Origin: Acidisoma silvae
Lineage (GTDB): Bacteria > Pseudomonadota > Alphaproteobacteria > Acetobacterales > Acetobacteraceae
DNA: 64,000 nucleotides
Assembly (NCBI RefSeq): GCF_020618775.1
Contig: NZ_JAESVB010000005.1
Location: forward strand, 248,001-312,000
Reading direction: 5' to 3'
Position 1 is the stretch's first letter. Each line of letters starts with the position of its first letter. Below, one piece after another: positions 26,608 to 34,895 of the stretch. The translations under genes and the position numbers were made by a program. The notes below the pieces were generated by a model that saw only the letters and a program-made list of their open reading frames with translations, made no database searches and had not been told where the DNA came from.

Positions 26608-27368
26608 CCCTGCCTTCGGTCACAGACCCTGCCCTGCCCGTCCCGCACGGCTTTTTCACGCGGGACGGCGGCGTTTCCACCGGCCCCTATGCCAGCCTCA
26701 ACTGCAGCCTGTCGGGCGGCGACGACCGCGCGCTGGTGCTGGTGAACCGGTCTCGCGTGGCCCAGGCCCTGGGTGCCGCGCCGGAGAATTTCGTCGGCCT
26801 GACGCAAGTGCATGGGATAGAGGTCGCGACGGTCACGACGCCCTGGGCCCCCGGTGAAGGCCCGCGCGCGGATGCCATGGTGACCGGCACGCCGGGCATC
26901 GCGCTCGGCGTCATCACCGCCGATTGCGGGCCGATCCTGTTCGCCGATCCCGTCACCCGCATCGTCGGCGCCGCCCATGCCGGCTGGCGCGGTGCGGTGG
27001 CCGGCATCCTGGAAGCGACGATCGACGCCATGGTCGCCATCGGCGCCGATCGGTCGCGAATCGCGGCCGTTGTCGGCCCCTGCATTCGCCAGAACTCCTA
27101 CGAGGTGGCGGCCGATATGCGGAATGCCGTGCTGGCGCATGACGCGGCGAACGCGCGCTTCTTCCAGCCTGGACGGCCGGAACGCTGGATGTTTGATCTG
27201 GCCGGCTATTGCGCCGGCCGGCTGACCCAGGCAGGGGTTGGCCTGATCGCGATCACCCCCGGCGACACGGCGGCGGAAGCGGATCGGTTTTTCAGCCACC
27301 GCCGGCGCACGCTGGCCGGCGGCGGCTCGATCGGACATCAGATTTCGGGAATTCGATGCGACGCGTGA
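26604..27368 (+). CDS. pgeF: Peptidoglycan editing factor PgeF (multicopper polyphenol oxidase-like fold)
   Basis: 254 residues. Metal-site motifs are present: QVHGIEV, ADCGPILFAD, AAHAGWRG and GPCI. In E. coli PgeF removes misincorporated amino acids from muropeptide precursors. ATG 26604 overlaps the methyltransferase stop as ATGA; the 3' end overlaps the lipoprotein gene by 13 bases. Confidence 0.92.
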   Translation: MTLPSVTDPALPVPHGFFTRDGGVSTGPYASLNCSLSGGDDRALVLVNRSRVAQALGAAPENFVGLTQVHGIEVATVTTPWAPGEGPRADAMVTGTPGIALGVITADCGPILFADPVTRIVGAAHAGWRGAVAGILEATIDAMVAIGADRSRIAAVVGPCIRQNSYEVAADMRNAVLAHDAANARFFQPGRPERWMFDLAGYCAGRLTQAGVGLIAITPGDTAAEADRFFSHRRRTLAGGGSIGHQISGIRCDA

Positions 27369-28393
27369 CTTTGTCTCTGTCCTTCCGTTACGGCCTGATG
27401 GCCCTGCCGCTGGCGCTGGCCGCCTGCGGCGCCTTTCCGCAACCGATGCAGGGCTATCCCGGCCGGATGGGCGCGATCCTGGCGCATCCGCCGCCGCAGC
27501 GCATTGTCGTGCCGACACCGACCGGCGCGCTGCTGGACGACACATCGGCCGGCGTTTTCGCGAATGACGTCGCCAATGCCCTCGCCGCGCAGACCGTGCC
27601 GGCCATGGCGCAGAAGCCGCAACGCGGCGACTGGGTGCTGAGCATCTCCGCCACCATGGCCGGCGACCAGGTGACGCCGACCTATAGTGTCATCGATCCG
27701 CGCGGCCATCTTCAGGGCAAGGAAAGCGGCCTGCCGGTTTCCAGCCAGGCCTGGTCTAACGGCGACCCGACGGCGCTGACGGCGGAGGCCAATGACGCCG
27801 GGCCGAAGATTTCCAGCCTGCTGTCGAATATCGACGCGGCGCTGAAGGAGAACGACCCGAACAGTCTCTACAACCGGCCGGCGCAGCTGGACTTCACGAC
27901 GGTGGCCGGCGCGCCGGGCGACGGCAATACCTCTCTCGCCCGCGAGATGACGAAGGATATCGGCGCGCTTGGCGTGGTTGTCGTCAGCCAGAAGCGCGAC
28001 GCCGATTTCACCATGCGCGGCCAGGTCAAAGTCGTAAACGTCGATGCCAAGACCCAGCGCATCGAAATCTACTGGATCGTCGATACCGTGGACGGCAAGG
28101 AAGTCGGCCGCGTGGCGCAGCTGCATGACATCGCGAAAGGCTCGCTGAACAGTTTCTGGGGCGATGTCGCCGTGGTGGCGGCGCAGCAGGCCGCCGGCGG
28201 CGTGAAGGAAGTGCTGGATAACAATATCGGCAAGCGCGCCTATGCGAAGCCTGCCGCGCCGAAAGCCGCGACGCCTGTGCCGGCCACACCCAAGCCGGCG
28301 ACGACGAGCGCGATTCCCATACCGACGCCCGTGCAAGGGGCGACCGTCAAAGGCGTGGATTTCATGTTTCCGCCCTATAGCGGCGACGAATAG
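27356..28393 (+). CDS. Predicted lipoprotein of unknown function
   Basis: 345 residues with a type II signal: hydrophobic MALPLALAACG, where the Cys would be lipidated. Body shows alternating beta/alpha segments (DWVLSISATMAGDQVTPTYSVIDPRG; DADFTMRGQVKVVNVDAKTQRIEIYWIVDT), reminiscent of periplasmic lipoproteins such as LpoB-type folds, but I cannot assign a family. The C-terminal 60 residues are Ala/Pro/Thr-rich, a probable cell-wall-spanning linker ending in FMFPPYSGDE. Its start is inside pgeF, so it is co-translated with the lgt operon. Confidence 0.75.
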   Translation: MRRVTLSLSFRYGLMALPLALAACGAFPQPMQGYPGRMGAILAHPPPQRIVVPTPTGALLDDTSAGVFANDVANALAAQTVPAMAQKPQRGDWVLSISATMAGDQVTPTYSVIDPRGHLQGKESGLPVSSQAWSNGDPTALTAEANDAGPKISSLLSNIDAALKENDPNSLYNRPAQLDFTTVAGAPGDGNTSLAREMTKDIGALGVVVVSQKRDADFTMRGQVKVVNVDAKTQRIEIYWIVDTVDGKEVGRVAQLHDIAKGSLNSFWGDVAVVAAQQAAGGVKEVLDNNIGKRAYAKPAAPKAATPVPATPKPATTSAIPIPTPVQGATVKGVDFMFPPYSGDE

Positions 28394-28394
28394 T

Positions 28395-28422
28395 CATGAA
28401 GGCGTCGCTTGACACCTTCATG
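28395..28422. terminator. Long hairpin after lipoprotein gene
   Basis: CATGAAGG pairs with CCTTCATG; inside, GTC pairs with GAC across a single C/A mismatch, leaving a four-base loop. It directly follows the lipoprotein stop codon. No U-tract follows, so termination efficiency is uncertain. Confidence 0.5.
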
Positions 28423-28522
28423 CGGGATCGTGGAGTGCCTGTAACTGCGTGGACACAAAGCTGTCCCGTTGCTAGAAGCCGCCGCACGAAGCCAATCCGG
28501 CGCTGCTGACGGAATCTGCCGC

Positions 28523-29455
28523 ATGAAAATCGTTGCCTGCAACAGCAACCGCCCGCTGGCGGAAGCCGTGGCCGCTGCTCTCAGCCTGCCACTGACCAAG
28601 GCATCGGTCCGGCGCTTCGCCGATATGGAGGTTTTCGTTGAAATTCACGAAAACGTCCGCGGCGAGGATGTCTTCGTGGTGCAGTCGACCGCCTATCCGG
28701 CGAATGATCACCTCATGGAGCTGCTCATCACTTTGGATGCGCTGCGCCGCGCGTCAGCCAAGCGGATTACCGCCGTCATCCCCTATTTCGGCTATGCGCG
28801 GCAGGACCGCAAATCCGGCTCGCGCACGCCGATCAGCGCCAAGCTGGTGGCGAACCTCATCACCGAGGCCGGCGCCAACCGCGTGCTGACCATGGACCTG
28901 CATGCCGCCCAGATTCAGGGCTTCTTCGATATTCCGGTCGATAACCTTTATGCCGCGCCGCTTTTCGCGCGCGACATTCAGGAACGTTATGCCGGCCGCG
29001 ACCTGATGATCGTCTCGCCCGATGTCGGCGGCGTGGTGCGCGCCCGGGCTCTGGCCAAGCGCCTGGACGTCGATCTGGCCATCATCGACAAGCGGCGCGA
29101 GCGCGCCGGCGTCTCGGAAGTGATGAACATCATCGGTGACGTCGATGGCCGCGACTGCATCCTGATCGACGATATCGTCGATTCCGGCGGCACGCTGTGC
29201 AATGCCGCCGCCGCGCTGATCAAGCAGGGAGCGCGCTCCGCCAGCGTCTATACCACGCATGGCGTGCTCTCGGGCGGCGCCGTCGCCCGCATCGCCTCCT
29301 CCCCCATCGAGATGATGACGATCACGGACAGCATCCTGGCGACGGAAGCCGTGCGCCTGGCCGCGAATGTGCGCCAGGTCACCATCGCGCCGCTGCTGGC
29401 GGAAGCCATGCGCCGCATCTCTGACGAAAGCTCCGTCAGCTCGCTCTTCGACTGA
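28523..29455 (+). CDS. prs: Ribose-phosphate pyrophosphokinase
   Basis: 310 residues; makes PRPP from ribose 5-phosphate and ATP for nucleotide, His and Trp synthesis. Conserved blocks: [37 protein letters not shown], the catalytic-flexible [11 protein letters not shown], and the PRPP-binding [14 protein letters not shown]. The real start is ATG 28523, which lines up with the usual MKI/L N-terminus; upstream in-frame codons lack support. The phosphatase gene follows 13 bases later. Confidence 0.96.
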   Translation: MKIVACNSNRPLAEAVAAALSLPLTKASVRRFADMEVFVEIHENVRGEDVFVVQSTAYPANDHLMELLITLDALRRASAKRITAVIPYFGYARQDRKSGSRTPISAKLVANLITEAGANRVLTMDLHAAQIQGFFDIPVDNLYAAPLFARDIQERYAGRDLMIVSPDVGGVVRARALAKRLDVDLAIIDKRRERAGVSEVMNIIGDVDGRDCILIDDIVDSGGTLCNAAAALIKQGARSASVYTTHGVLSGGAVARIASSPIEMMTITDSILATEAVRLAANVRQVTIAPLLAEAMRRISDESSVSSLFD

Positions 29456-29468
29456 GGATCATTCCCCT

Positions 29469-30041
29469 ATGACGCAGCTGACGCCGGTCCCCTTCTGGTT
29501 CCTTCGCCATGGCGAGACGGATTGGAACGCCCAGAACCTGAGCCAGGGGGATATCGACATCCCTCTGAACGCCACCGGGCGGGCGCAGGCGCTGCGCGCG
29601 GCCGCGCTGATGCAGGGCCACGCGATCACGACCATCGTCTCCTCCACTTTGTCGCGGGCGCGGGATACGGCGGAAGCCGTTTCCGCCGTCACCGGCATCG
29701 CCGTGCAGACCGATGACGGGCTGCGGGAAGTGAAGTTCGGCGAGCAGGAAGGCCAGCCGATGGGCGATTGGTATGACGACTGGATCGCCGGCACCTATAC
29801 GCCCGACCGGGCCGAGACCTTCGCGGGCCTGCGCGAGCGCGTGACGCTGGCCATCAACCGTGCGTTGGAAAAGCCGGCCCCGGTTCTGGTCGTGGCCCAT
29901 GGCGCGCTGTTCCGCGCCGTGCGGGCCGCCATGGGGCTGGAGCCCAATGTGCGCACGCCCAATGCCATGCCGATCTTCTGCGAGCCGCCGGCCGCCGAAG
30001 GCCAGCCCTGGACCCTGACGCCGGTCGAGACGGGGCTGTAA
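29469..30041 (+). CDS. Histidine phosphatase family protein
   Basis: 190-residue member of the phosphoglycerate-mutase-like superfamily. Catalytic RHGETDWN begins at residue 13 with His14; the second His is in VVAHGALF and Glu in REVKFGEQEG. Could be a small-molecule phosphatase, for example in cofactor or nucleotide metabolism; cobalamin phosphatase CobC is one possibility, but nothing here proves it. Cotranscribed with prs. Confidence 0.85.
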   Translation: MTQLTPVPFWFLRHGETDWNAQNLSQGDIDIPLNATGRAQALRAAALMQGHAITTIVSSTLSRARDTAEAVSAVTGIAVQTDDGLREVKFGEQEGQPMGDWYDDWIAGTYTPDRAETFAGLRERVTLAINRALEKPAPVLVVAHGALFRAVRAAMGLEPNVRTPNAMPIFCEPPAAEGQPWTLTPVETGL

Positions 30042-30080
30042 GGCCCCGCCCCTGCTCCGTTCAGGCTTTCACTGAAACGA

Positions 30081-30108
30081 CGTCATTCCAGCGAAGGCGG
30101 GCATGACG
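30081..30108. repeat. Degenerate single-arm copy of the GTCAT hairpin family
   Basis: CGTCATTCC...GGGCATGACG forms a short imperfect hairpin between the convergent phosphatase and kdpC genes. Its interior GCGAAGGCGGGCAT matches the arm of the element at 22036-22119. Confidence 0.5.
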
Positions 30109-30143
30109 ATGGGGAAAGCGCTTCAATCCCGGCCTGAAACGCA

Positions 30144-30737
30144 TTAGCGCATCGTGCTGAGCGCCAGGTTCAGCTGCACGACATTGACATTGGCCGTGCC
30201 GATGAAGCCCAGCGCCGGCTGCGTCGCGATACGGTTGACCAGCGCGACCACGTCATCCACCGGCATATGCCGCGCGGCCGCCACAACCGGCGCCTGGGCC
30301 AGCGCATTGGCCAATGAGATATCCGGATCGACGCCGGACCCCGAGGTCGTCACCGCATCTGCCGGCACTTCGCCCGCGCCATAGGTCTTGTGCCAGGCGG
30401 CGATGCGCGCCTGGATGGTCTTGAGCAGCGCCGCACTGGTCGGCGCCAGGTTGGAGGCGCCGGACTCGCTGTCGTCATAGGGCGTGGCAATGGCATTGCC
30501 CTTGGCATCCGTTCCCATCAGCGCAGAAGGGCGCGATGCGAACCAGCTCGGCCCCGTAAAGTTCTGGCCGATGATGGCGGAGGCGACAGGCTGACCGTTC
30601 TGCACGATCAGGCTGCCGCCGGCCTGGAAGGGAAAGACCGCCTGGGAGACCTGGGTGAAGATGCCGGGCAGAATGAAGCCGAGCGCCAGGGTGAACAGCA
30701 CCACCAGCGACAGGGCCGGACGTATTTCGCGGATCAT
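30144..30737 (-). CDS. kdpC: Potassium-transporting ATPase subunit KdpC
   Basis: 197 residues: one N-terminal membrane helix (ALSLVVLFTLALGFILPGIF) then a periplasmic domain with the family's GQNFTGPSWFASRPSA and DAVTTSGSGVDPDISLANA blocks. KdpC stabilises the KdpFABC complex. ATG 30737 lies 16 bases after kdpB; an upstream in-frame TTG is less likely. Last gene of the kdp operon here; no kdpD or kdpE follows. Confidence 0.95.
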   Translation of the reverse strand: MIREIRPALSLVVLFTLALGFILPGIFTQVSQAVFPFQAGGSLIVQNGQPVASAIIGQNFTGPSWFASRPSALMGTDAKGNAIATPYDDSESGASNLAPTSAALLKTIQARIAAWHKTYGAGEVPADAVTTSGSGVDPDISLANALAQAPVVAAARHMPVDDVVALVNRIATQPALGFIGTANVNVVQLNLALSTMR

Positions 30738-30753
30738 GGAATGATCTCTCAAT

Positions 30754-32793
30754 TCAAGAAAAGATGTGGAAGGCGTGCAGGATGACGTCGATTGCCTTGA
30801 TGCCGATGAAGGGTGCCAGGATGCCGCCCAGCCCGTAGATCAGCAGATTGCGGCGCAGCAGCGCGCCCGCGCCGATGGGCCGGAATTTCACGCCGCGCAG
30901 CGCCAGCGGCACCAGGGCCACGATGATGACGGCATTGAAGATGACGGCGGACAGGATGGCACTTTCCGGTGACGCAAGGCGCATGATGTTGAGCGCCTGC
31001 AGGCCCGGATAGGCGCCGACGAAGATGGCCGGCAGAATCGCGAAGTATTTGGAAATATCGTTCGAGATGCTGAAGGTTGTCAGCGCACCACGGGTGATGA
31101 GCAGCTGCTTGCCGATTTCCACGATTTCGATGAGCTTGGTGGGGTCGCTGTCGAGGTCGATCATATTGCCGGCCTCGCGCGCCGCCTGCGTGCCGGTCTG
31201 CATGGCGACACCGGCATCGGCCTGGGCCAAGGCCGGCGCATCATTGGTGCCGTCACCGCACATGGCGACAAGCCGGCCTTCGTTCTGCACTTTCCTGATG
31301 TAGTCGAGCTTGTCCTGCGGCGTTGCCTCGGCAATCACATCATCGACGCCGGCTTCCGCCGCGATGGCGGCGGCAGTGATGCGGTTGTCGCCCGTCACCA
31401 TGACGGTGCGGATGCCCATGCGGCGGAGGGCCGCGAAACGCTCCTTGATATCGGGTTTGACGATATCCTTCAGTTCAAGAACGCCGAGCAGGCGCTTGTC
31501 GACGCTGACGGCCAGAGGCGTCGCGCCGGCACCGGCCACGCGGCGCACGGCATCCGTGAAGGCCGCCGGCGGCTCGGTGATGCCGATGGCGCGCAGCACG
31601 GAATCCACCGCGCCCTTGCGGATGCTCTGCCCCGGCAGGTCAATCCCCGACAGGCGGGTATTGGCGGAAAAGGGCACGATAGTCGCCTGCTCGGGTGCTG
31701 CGACCGTGATGCCGTAGCGGTCCCGCACGAAGGACAGGATGGAGCGGCCTTCGGGTGTGTCATCCCCCATCGAGGAGAGCGCCGCGAATTGCGCCAGGTC
31801 GCGCTCGGCGATACCCGGCACCGGATAGAGCCCCGCCGCCATGCGGTTGCCGAAGGTGATGGTGCCGGTCTTGTCGAGCAGCAGCGCATCGACGTCACCC
31901 GCTGCCTCCACCGCGCGGCCCGAGGTTGCAATGACATTGAAGCGGATCAGCCGGTCCATGCCGGCGATGCCGATAGCCGAGAGCAGGCCGCCGATGGTCG
32001 TCGGGATCAGGCAGACCAGCAGGGCCGCCAGCACGGCCACACCCAGATTGGTGCCGGAATAGAGGCCGAGCGGCACGATGGTGACGACGGCGATGAGGAA
32101 GATGATGGTGAGGCCCGCCAGAAGAATATCGAGCGCGATTTCGTTCGGCGTCTTGCGGCGTTCCGCCCCTTCCACCAGCGCGATCATACGATCCAGAAAG
32201 GTCGAGCCCTGTTCAGCAGTGATGCGCACCACCAGCCAGTCTGACACGACCTGCGTGCCGCCGGTGACGGCCGAGCGGTCACCACCCGATTCACGGATGA
32301 CGGGCGCGCTTTCACCGGTAATGGCACTTTCATTGACGGAGGCGATGCCCTGCACGATCTCGCCGTCCGACGGAATGAGATCACCCGTTTCCACCAGAAC
32401 CAGGTCGCCCTGGTGCAGATCGGGCGCCGGGGTCGGCTTGAAGATATGCGGCTCGCGCGGATCGAGGATGAGCTTGGCCATCGTGTCGGTGCGCGCCCGG
32501 CGCAGGCTTTCCGCCCGCGCCCGCCCGCGCCCTTCCGCCATGGCCTCGGCGAAGGTCGCGAAAAGCACCGTCAGCCACAGCCATACGGCGACCGCGAATG
32601 AGAAGGCCGCGCCATGGCCGTGGACGATCTCCTCGATGCCGACGATGGTGGTGAGCATGGCCACGACTTCCGTGACGAAGATCACCGGATTGCGCATCAG
32701 CGTGCGCGGGTTGAGTTTGAAAAACGCGTCACGCGTGGCGCGGGTGAGGATCGTGCGGTCAAACAGCGCGATCTGTTCTGCATTCTGCGTCAT
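30754..32793 (-). CDS. kdpB: Potassium-transporting P-type ATPase subunit KdpB
   Basis: 679 residues. Phosphorylation motif DKTGTIT is intact, with the actuator TGESAPV segment and the MVTGDN and [16 protein letters not shown] blocks of the P domain. Seven membrane helices are expected and hydrophobic stretches agree. It hydrolyses ATP to energise K+ uptake through KdpA. Gap of 28 bases after kdpA. Confidence 0.97.
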   Translation of the reverse strand: MTQNAEQIALFDRTILTRATRDAFFKLNPRTLMRNPVIFVTEVVAMLTTIVGIEEIVHGHGAAFSFAVAVWLWLTVLFATFAEAMAEGRGRARAESLRRARTDTMAKLILDPREPHIFKPTPAPDLHQGDLVLVETGDLIPSDGEIVQGIASVNESAITGESAPVIRESGGDRSAVTGGTQVVSDWLVVRITAEQGSTFLDRMIALVEGAERRKTPNEIALDILLAGLTIIFLIAVVTIVPLGLYSGTNLGVAVLAALLVCLIPTTIGGLLSAIGIAGMDRLIRFNVIATSGRAVEAAGDVDALLLDKTGTITFGNRMAAGLYPVPGIAERDLAQFAALSSMGDDTPEGRSILSFVRDRYGITVAAPEQATIVPFSANTRLSGIDLPGQSIRKGAVDSVLRAIGITEPPAAFTDAVRRVAGAGATPLAVSVDKRLLGVLELKDIVKPDIKERFAALRRMGIRTVMVTGDNRITAAAIAAEAGVDDVIAEATPQDKLDYIRKVQNEGRLVAMCGDGTNDAPALAQADAGVAMQTGTQAAREAGNMIDLDSDPTKLIEIVEIGKQLLITRGALTTFSISNDISKYFAILPAIFVGAYPGLQALNIMRLASPESAILSAVIFNAVIIVALVPLALRGVKFRPIGAGALLRRNLLIYGLGGILAPFIGIKAIDVILHAFHIFS

Positions 32794-32821
32794 GTTCTAT
32801 GGCTTCTGTAAGATTGCCGGA

Positions 32822-34519
32822 TCAATAAGTCTTGCCGGAGAAGAGCGCGAAATGCTCCGCGACCGGGCCCAGCGTATCCGCCGGCATGAATTGCAAGCCG
32901 CCGAGGATGACGATCACGCCGATAAGAAGGCCGGTGAAGAGAAGCGTGTCGGTCGGGAACGTGCCTGACGAGGCCGGCAGTTTCGGCTTGGCGGCGAGCG
33001 AGCCGGCAATGGCCAGAACCGGGATCAGGAAGGCGAAGCGCCCGAACAGCATGGCGGTGCCGAGGCCGTAATCCAGCCAGGGCGTGTCGGCCGTGATGCC
33101 GGCCATGGCGGAACCGTTATTCTGCGTCGCCGAAGTCCAGGCATAGATCATCTCAGACAGGCCATGCGGCCCGGCATTGGCCATGGAGCTGAGGCCGGTC
33201 TTGCTGATGACGGTATAGCCGGTGCCGACGAGGATGAAGAAGGTCAGGATCAGGAAGGACAGCATGGCGAGCTTGATTTCCTTCGCCTGCACTTTCTTGC
33301 CCAAGTATTCGGGCGTTCGTCCGACCATCAGCCCGGCCACGAAGACGCTGAGCAGCGCGAAGACGATGATGGTGTAGAAGCCCGAGCCGACGCCGCCCGG
33401 CGCGATTTCACCCAGCTGCATCATGAAGATGGGCACCAGTCCGCCGAGCGGCATATAGCTGTCGGTAAAGCTGTTGACGGCGCCGGTGGATGTGCCAGTG
33501 GCCGCGACGTTGAAGGTGGTGGAAGCCGCGATGCCGAAACGCATCTCCTTGCCTTCCATATTGCCGGGTGCGGCACTGATGCCGGCCGCGACATGCAGCG
33601 GATTGCCATGGGCCTCGGCGGCATAGGCGCCGATACTGCCGGCGATGAGGATGGCGGCCATGGCGGTATAAAGAACGAAACCCTGGCGCGGCTTGCCGAT
33701 CATGCTGCCGAAGGTAATGGGCAGCGCGAAACCGATGACGAGCAGCGCCCAGGTTTCCAGAATATTCGTCCAGATCGTCGGGTTTTCGAAAGGATGGGCT
33801 GAGTTCGCGTTGACGAAGCCACCGCCGTTGGTACCCAGTTCCTTGATCGCTTCCTGCAAGGCCATGGGGCCGACCGCGATGGTCTGCGCGCCGCCGATGA
33901 GGGGATGCACGGTCGCGAAGGGTGCGAAGGTCTGCGGCACGCCGGCCCAGACCAGCACGAGGCCGACGACGATGGCCGCCGGCAGCAGCAGATACAGGGT
34001 GATGCGCGTCAGGTCGGCGTAGAAATTGCCGAGCGAGCCGAGATTGGACGCCGTGAAGGCGCGCATGACGGCGCCGGCGACCGCGATGCCGGCGGCGGCC
34101 GAGACGAACATATGCACGCAGAGGCCGAACATCTGCGCGCCATTGGAAATCTGCGCTTCCGGCACATAGGCCTGCCAATTGGTATTGGTGGCGAAGCTGA
34201 CGGCGGTATTGAAGGCCAGCCGTGGCGACATGCCGGCGATATGTTGCGGATTGAAGGGCAGATACTGCTGCAAGCGCAGCATGGCATAGAGCAGCACGAC
34301 GTGAATGACGCTCAGCAGCAGCAAGGCGACCGTATAGTCCTGCCAATGCATCGGCCGATCCGGCTTGATGCCGCAAATGGCGTAGATGCCGCGCTCGACG
34401 GGCGCCAGAAACCGCACCTCGCCCTTGAGGATGCGCGCGATATAAAGGCCGAGCGGTATGGCGCTGGCCAAAACCAGCACGAAGACGAGGGCCATATAGG
34501 CCCAACCCGAGACTGTCAT
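32822..34519 (-). CDS. kdpA: Potassium-transporting ATPase subunit KdpA
   Basis: 565-residue channel-like subunit of the SKT superfamily. Selectivity-filter-like segments are visible (for example NTNWQAY, LGTNGGGFVNANSAHPFENP, TSTGAVNSF, SATQNNGSAMAG). Binds K+ on the periplasmic side and passes it to KdpB. Full length. Confidence 0.97.
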   Translation of the reverse strand: MTVSGWAYMALVFVLVLASAIPLGLYIARILKGEVRFLAPVERGIYAICGIKPDRPMHWQDYTVALLLLSVIHVVLLYAMLRLQQYLPFNPQHIAGMSPRLAFNTAVSFATNTNWQAYVPEAQISNGAQMFGLCVHMFVSAAAGIAVAGAVMRAFTASNLGSLGNFYADLTRITLYLLLPAAIVVGLVLVWAGVPQTFAPFATVHPLIGGAQTIAVGPMALQEAIKELGTNGGGFVNANSAHPFENPTIWTNILETWALLVIGFALPITFGSMIGKPRQGFVLYTAMAAILIAGSIGAYAAEAHGNPLHVAAGISAAPGNMEGKEMRFGIAASTTFNVAATGTSTGAVNSFTDSYMPLGGLVPIFMMQLGEIAPGGVGSGFYTIIVFALLSVFVAGLMVGRTPEYLGKKVQAKEIKLAMLSFLILTFFILVGTGYTVISKTGLSSMANAGPHGLSEMIYAWTSATQNNGSAMAGITADTPWLDYGLGTAMLFGRFAFLIPVLAIAGSLAAKPKLPASSGTFPTDTLLFTGLLIGVIVILGGLQFMPADTLGPVAEHFALFSGKTY

Positions 34520-34546
34520 GATGTGGTTGATCCGTGGCCGGGAGAA

Positions 34547-34633
34547 TCAAAAATCTTCAGGGCGCAGCAAGGCCCAGACGAGATAGACGAGCAGGCCGGC
34601 GGAAACGCCGCCGCCGAGGATGAGATCGAGCAC
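34547..34633 (-). CDS. kdpF: KdpF small subunit
   Basis: 28-residue single-helix peptide starting at GTG 34633: Asp at position 3, a Gly-rich helix (LILGGGVSAGLLVYLVW) and the typical ALLRPEDF ending. KdpF stabilises the KdpFABC complex. Shine-Dalgarno AGG lies about nine bases upstream, inside the end of the preceding small ORF. The stop is 27 bases before kdpA. Confidence 0.9.
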   Translation of the reverse strand: MLDLILGGGVSAGLLVYLVWALLRPEDF

Positions 34634-34636
34634 AGC

Positions 34637-34720
34637 TCAGACCTTTCGACAAAATGTAACGAAACCGATCAGAAGGATGAAAATGACCGCCATATAGGCG
34701 ACCGTGATCACGTCTCCCAT
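34637..34720 (-). CDS. Extra 27-residue membrane microprotein ahead of kdpF
   Basis: ATG 34720 with GAGG eight bases upstream opens a 27-codon frame that ends three bases before the kdpF start. The peptide is one hydrophobic helix (TVAYMAVIFILLIGFVTF) with an acidic start (MGD) and basic end (CRKV). The tight spacing to kdpF and good ribosome binding site support translation. It is not KdpF, which follows it. It may be an additional Kdp-associated peptide or a leader peptide controlling the operon. Confidence 0.6.
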   Translation of the reverse strand: MGDVITVAYMAVIFILLIGFVTFCRKV

Positions 34721-34768
34721 GATGAGACCTCACTCTTGCTAACCTGCGGAGCGTGCCGGAGAGCCGCG

Positions 34769-34809
34769 TTAAAGCGCCATTCGCGAAAGGGCGGCCGGGC
34801 ATTAAAGCG
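34769..34809. promoter_or_regulatory. TTAAAGCG direct repeats in the kdp/kup divergent promoter
   Basis: TTAAAGCG occurs at 34769-34776 and 34802-34809, spaced 33 bases (about three helical turns), and a further TTAAAT follows. They lie between the divergent kdp and kup genes and could bind a regulator such as KdpE; this is inference. Confidence 0.3.
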
Positions 34810-34895
34810 GAATTAAATCCCTGGCCCTTGCCTTAGCCGGGCAAAAGCCGATCTTGGGCAGGACAGAGGCCGATAGGCGCGACGAGGAGCAGGGC

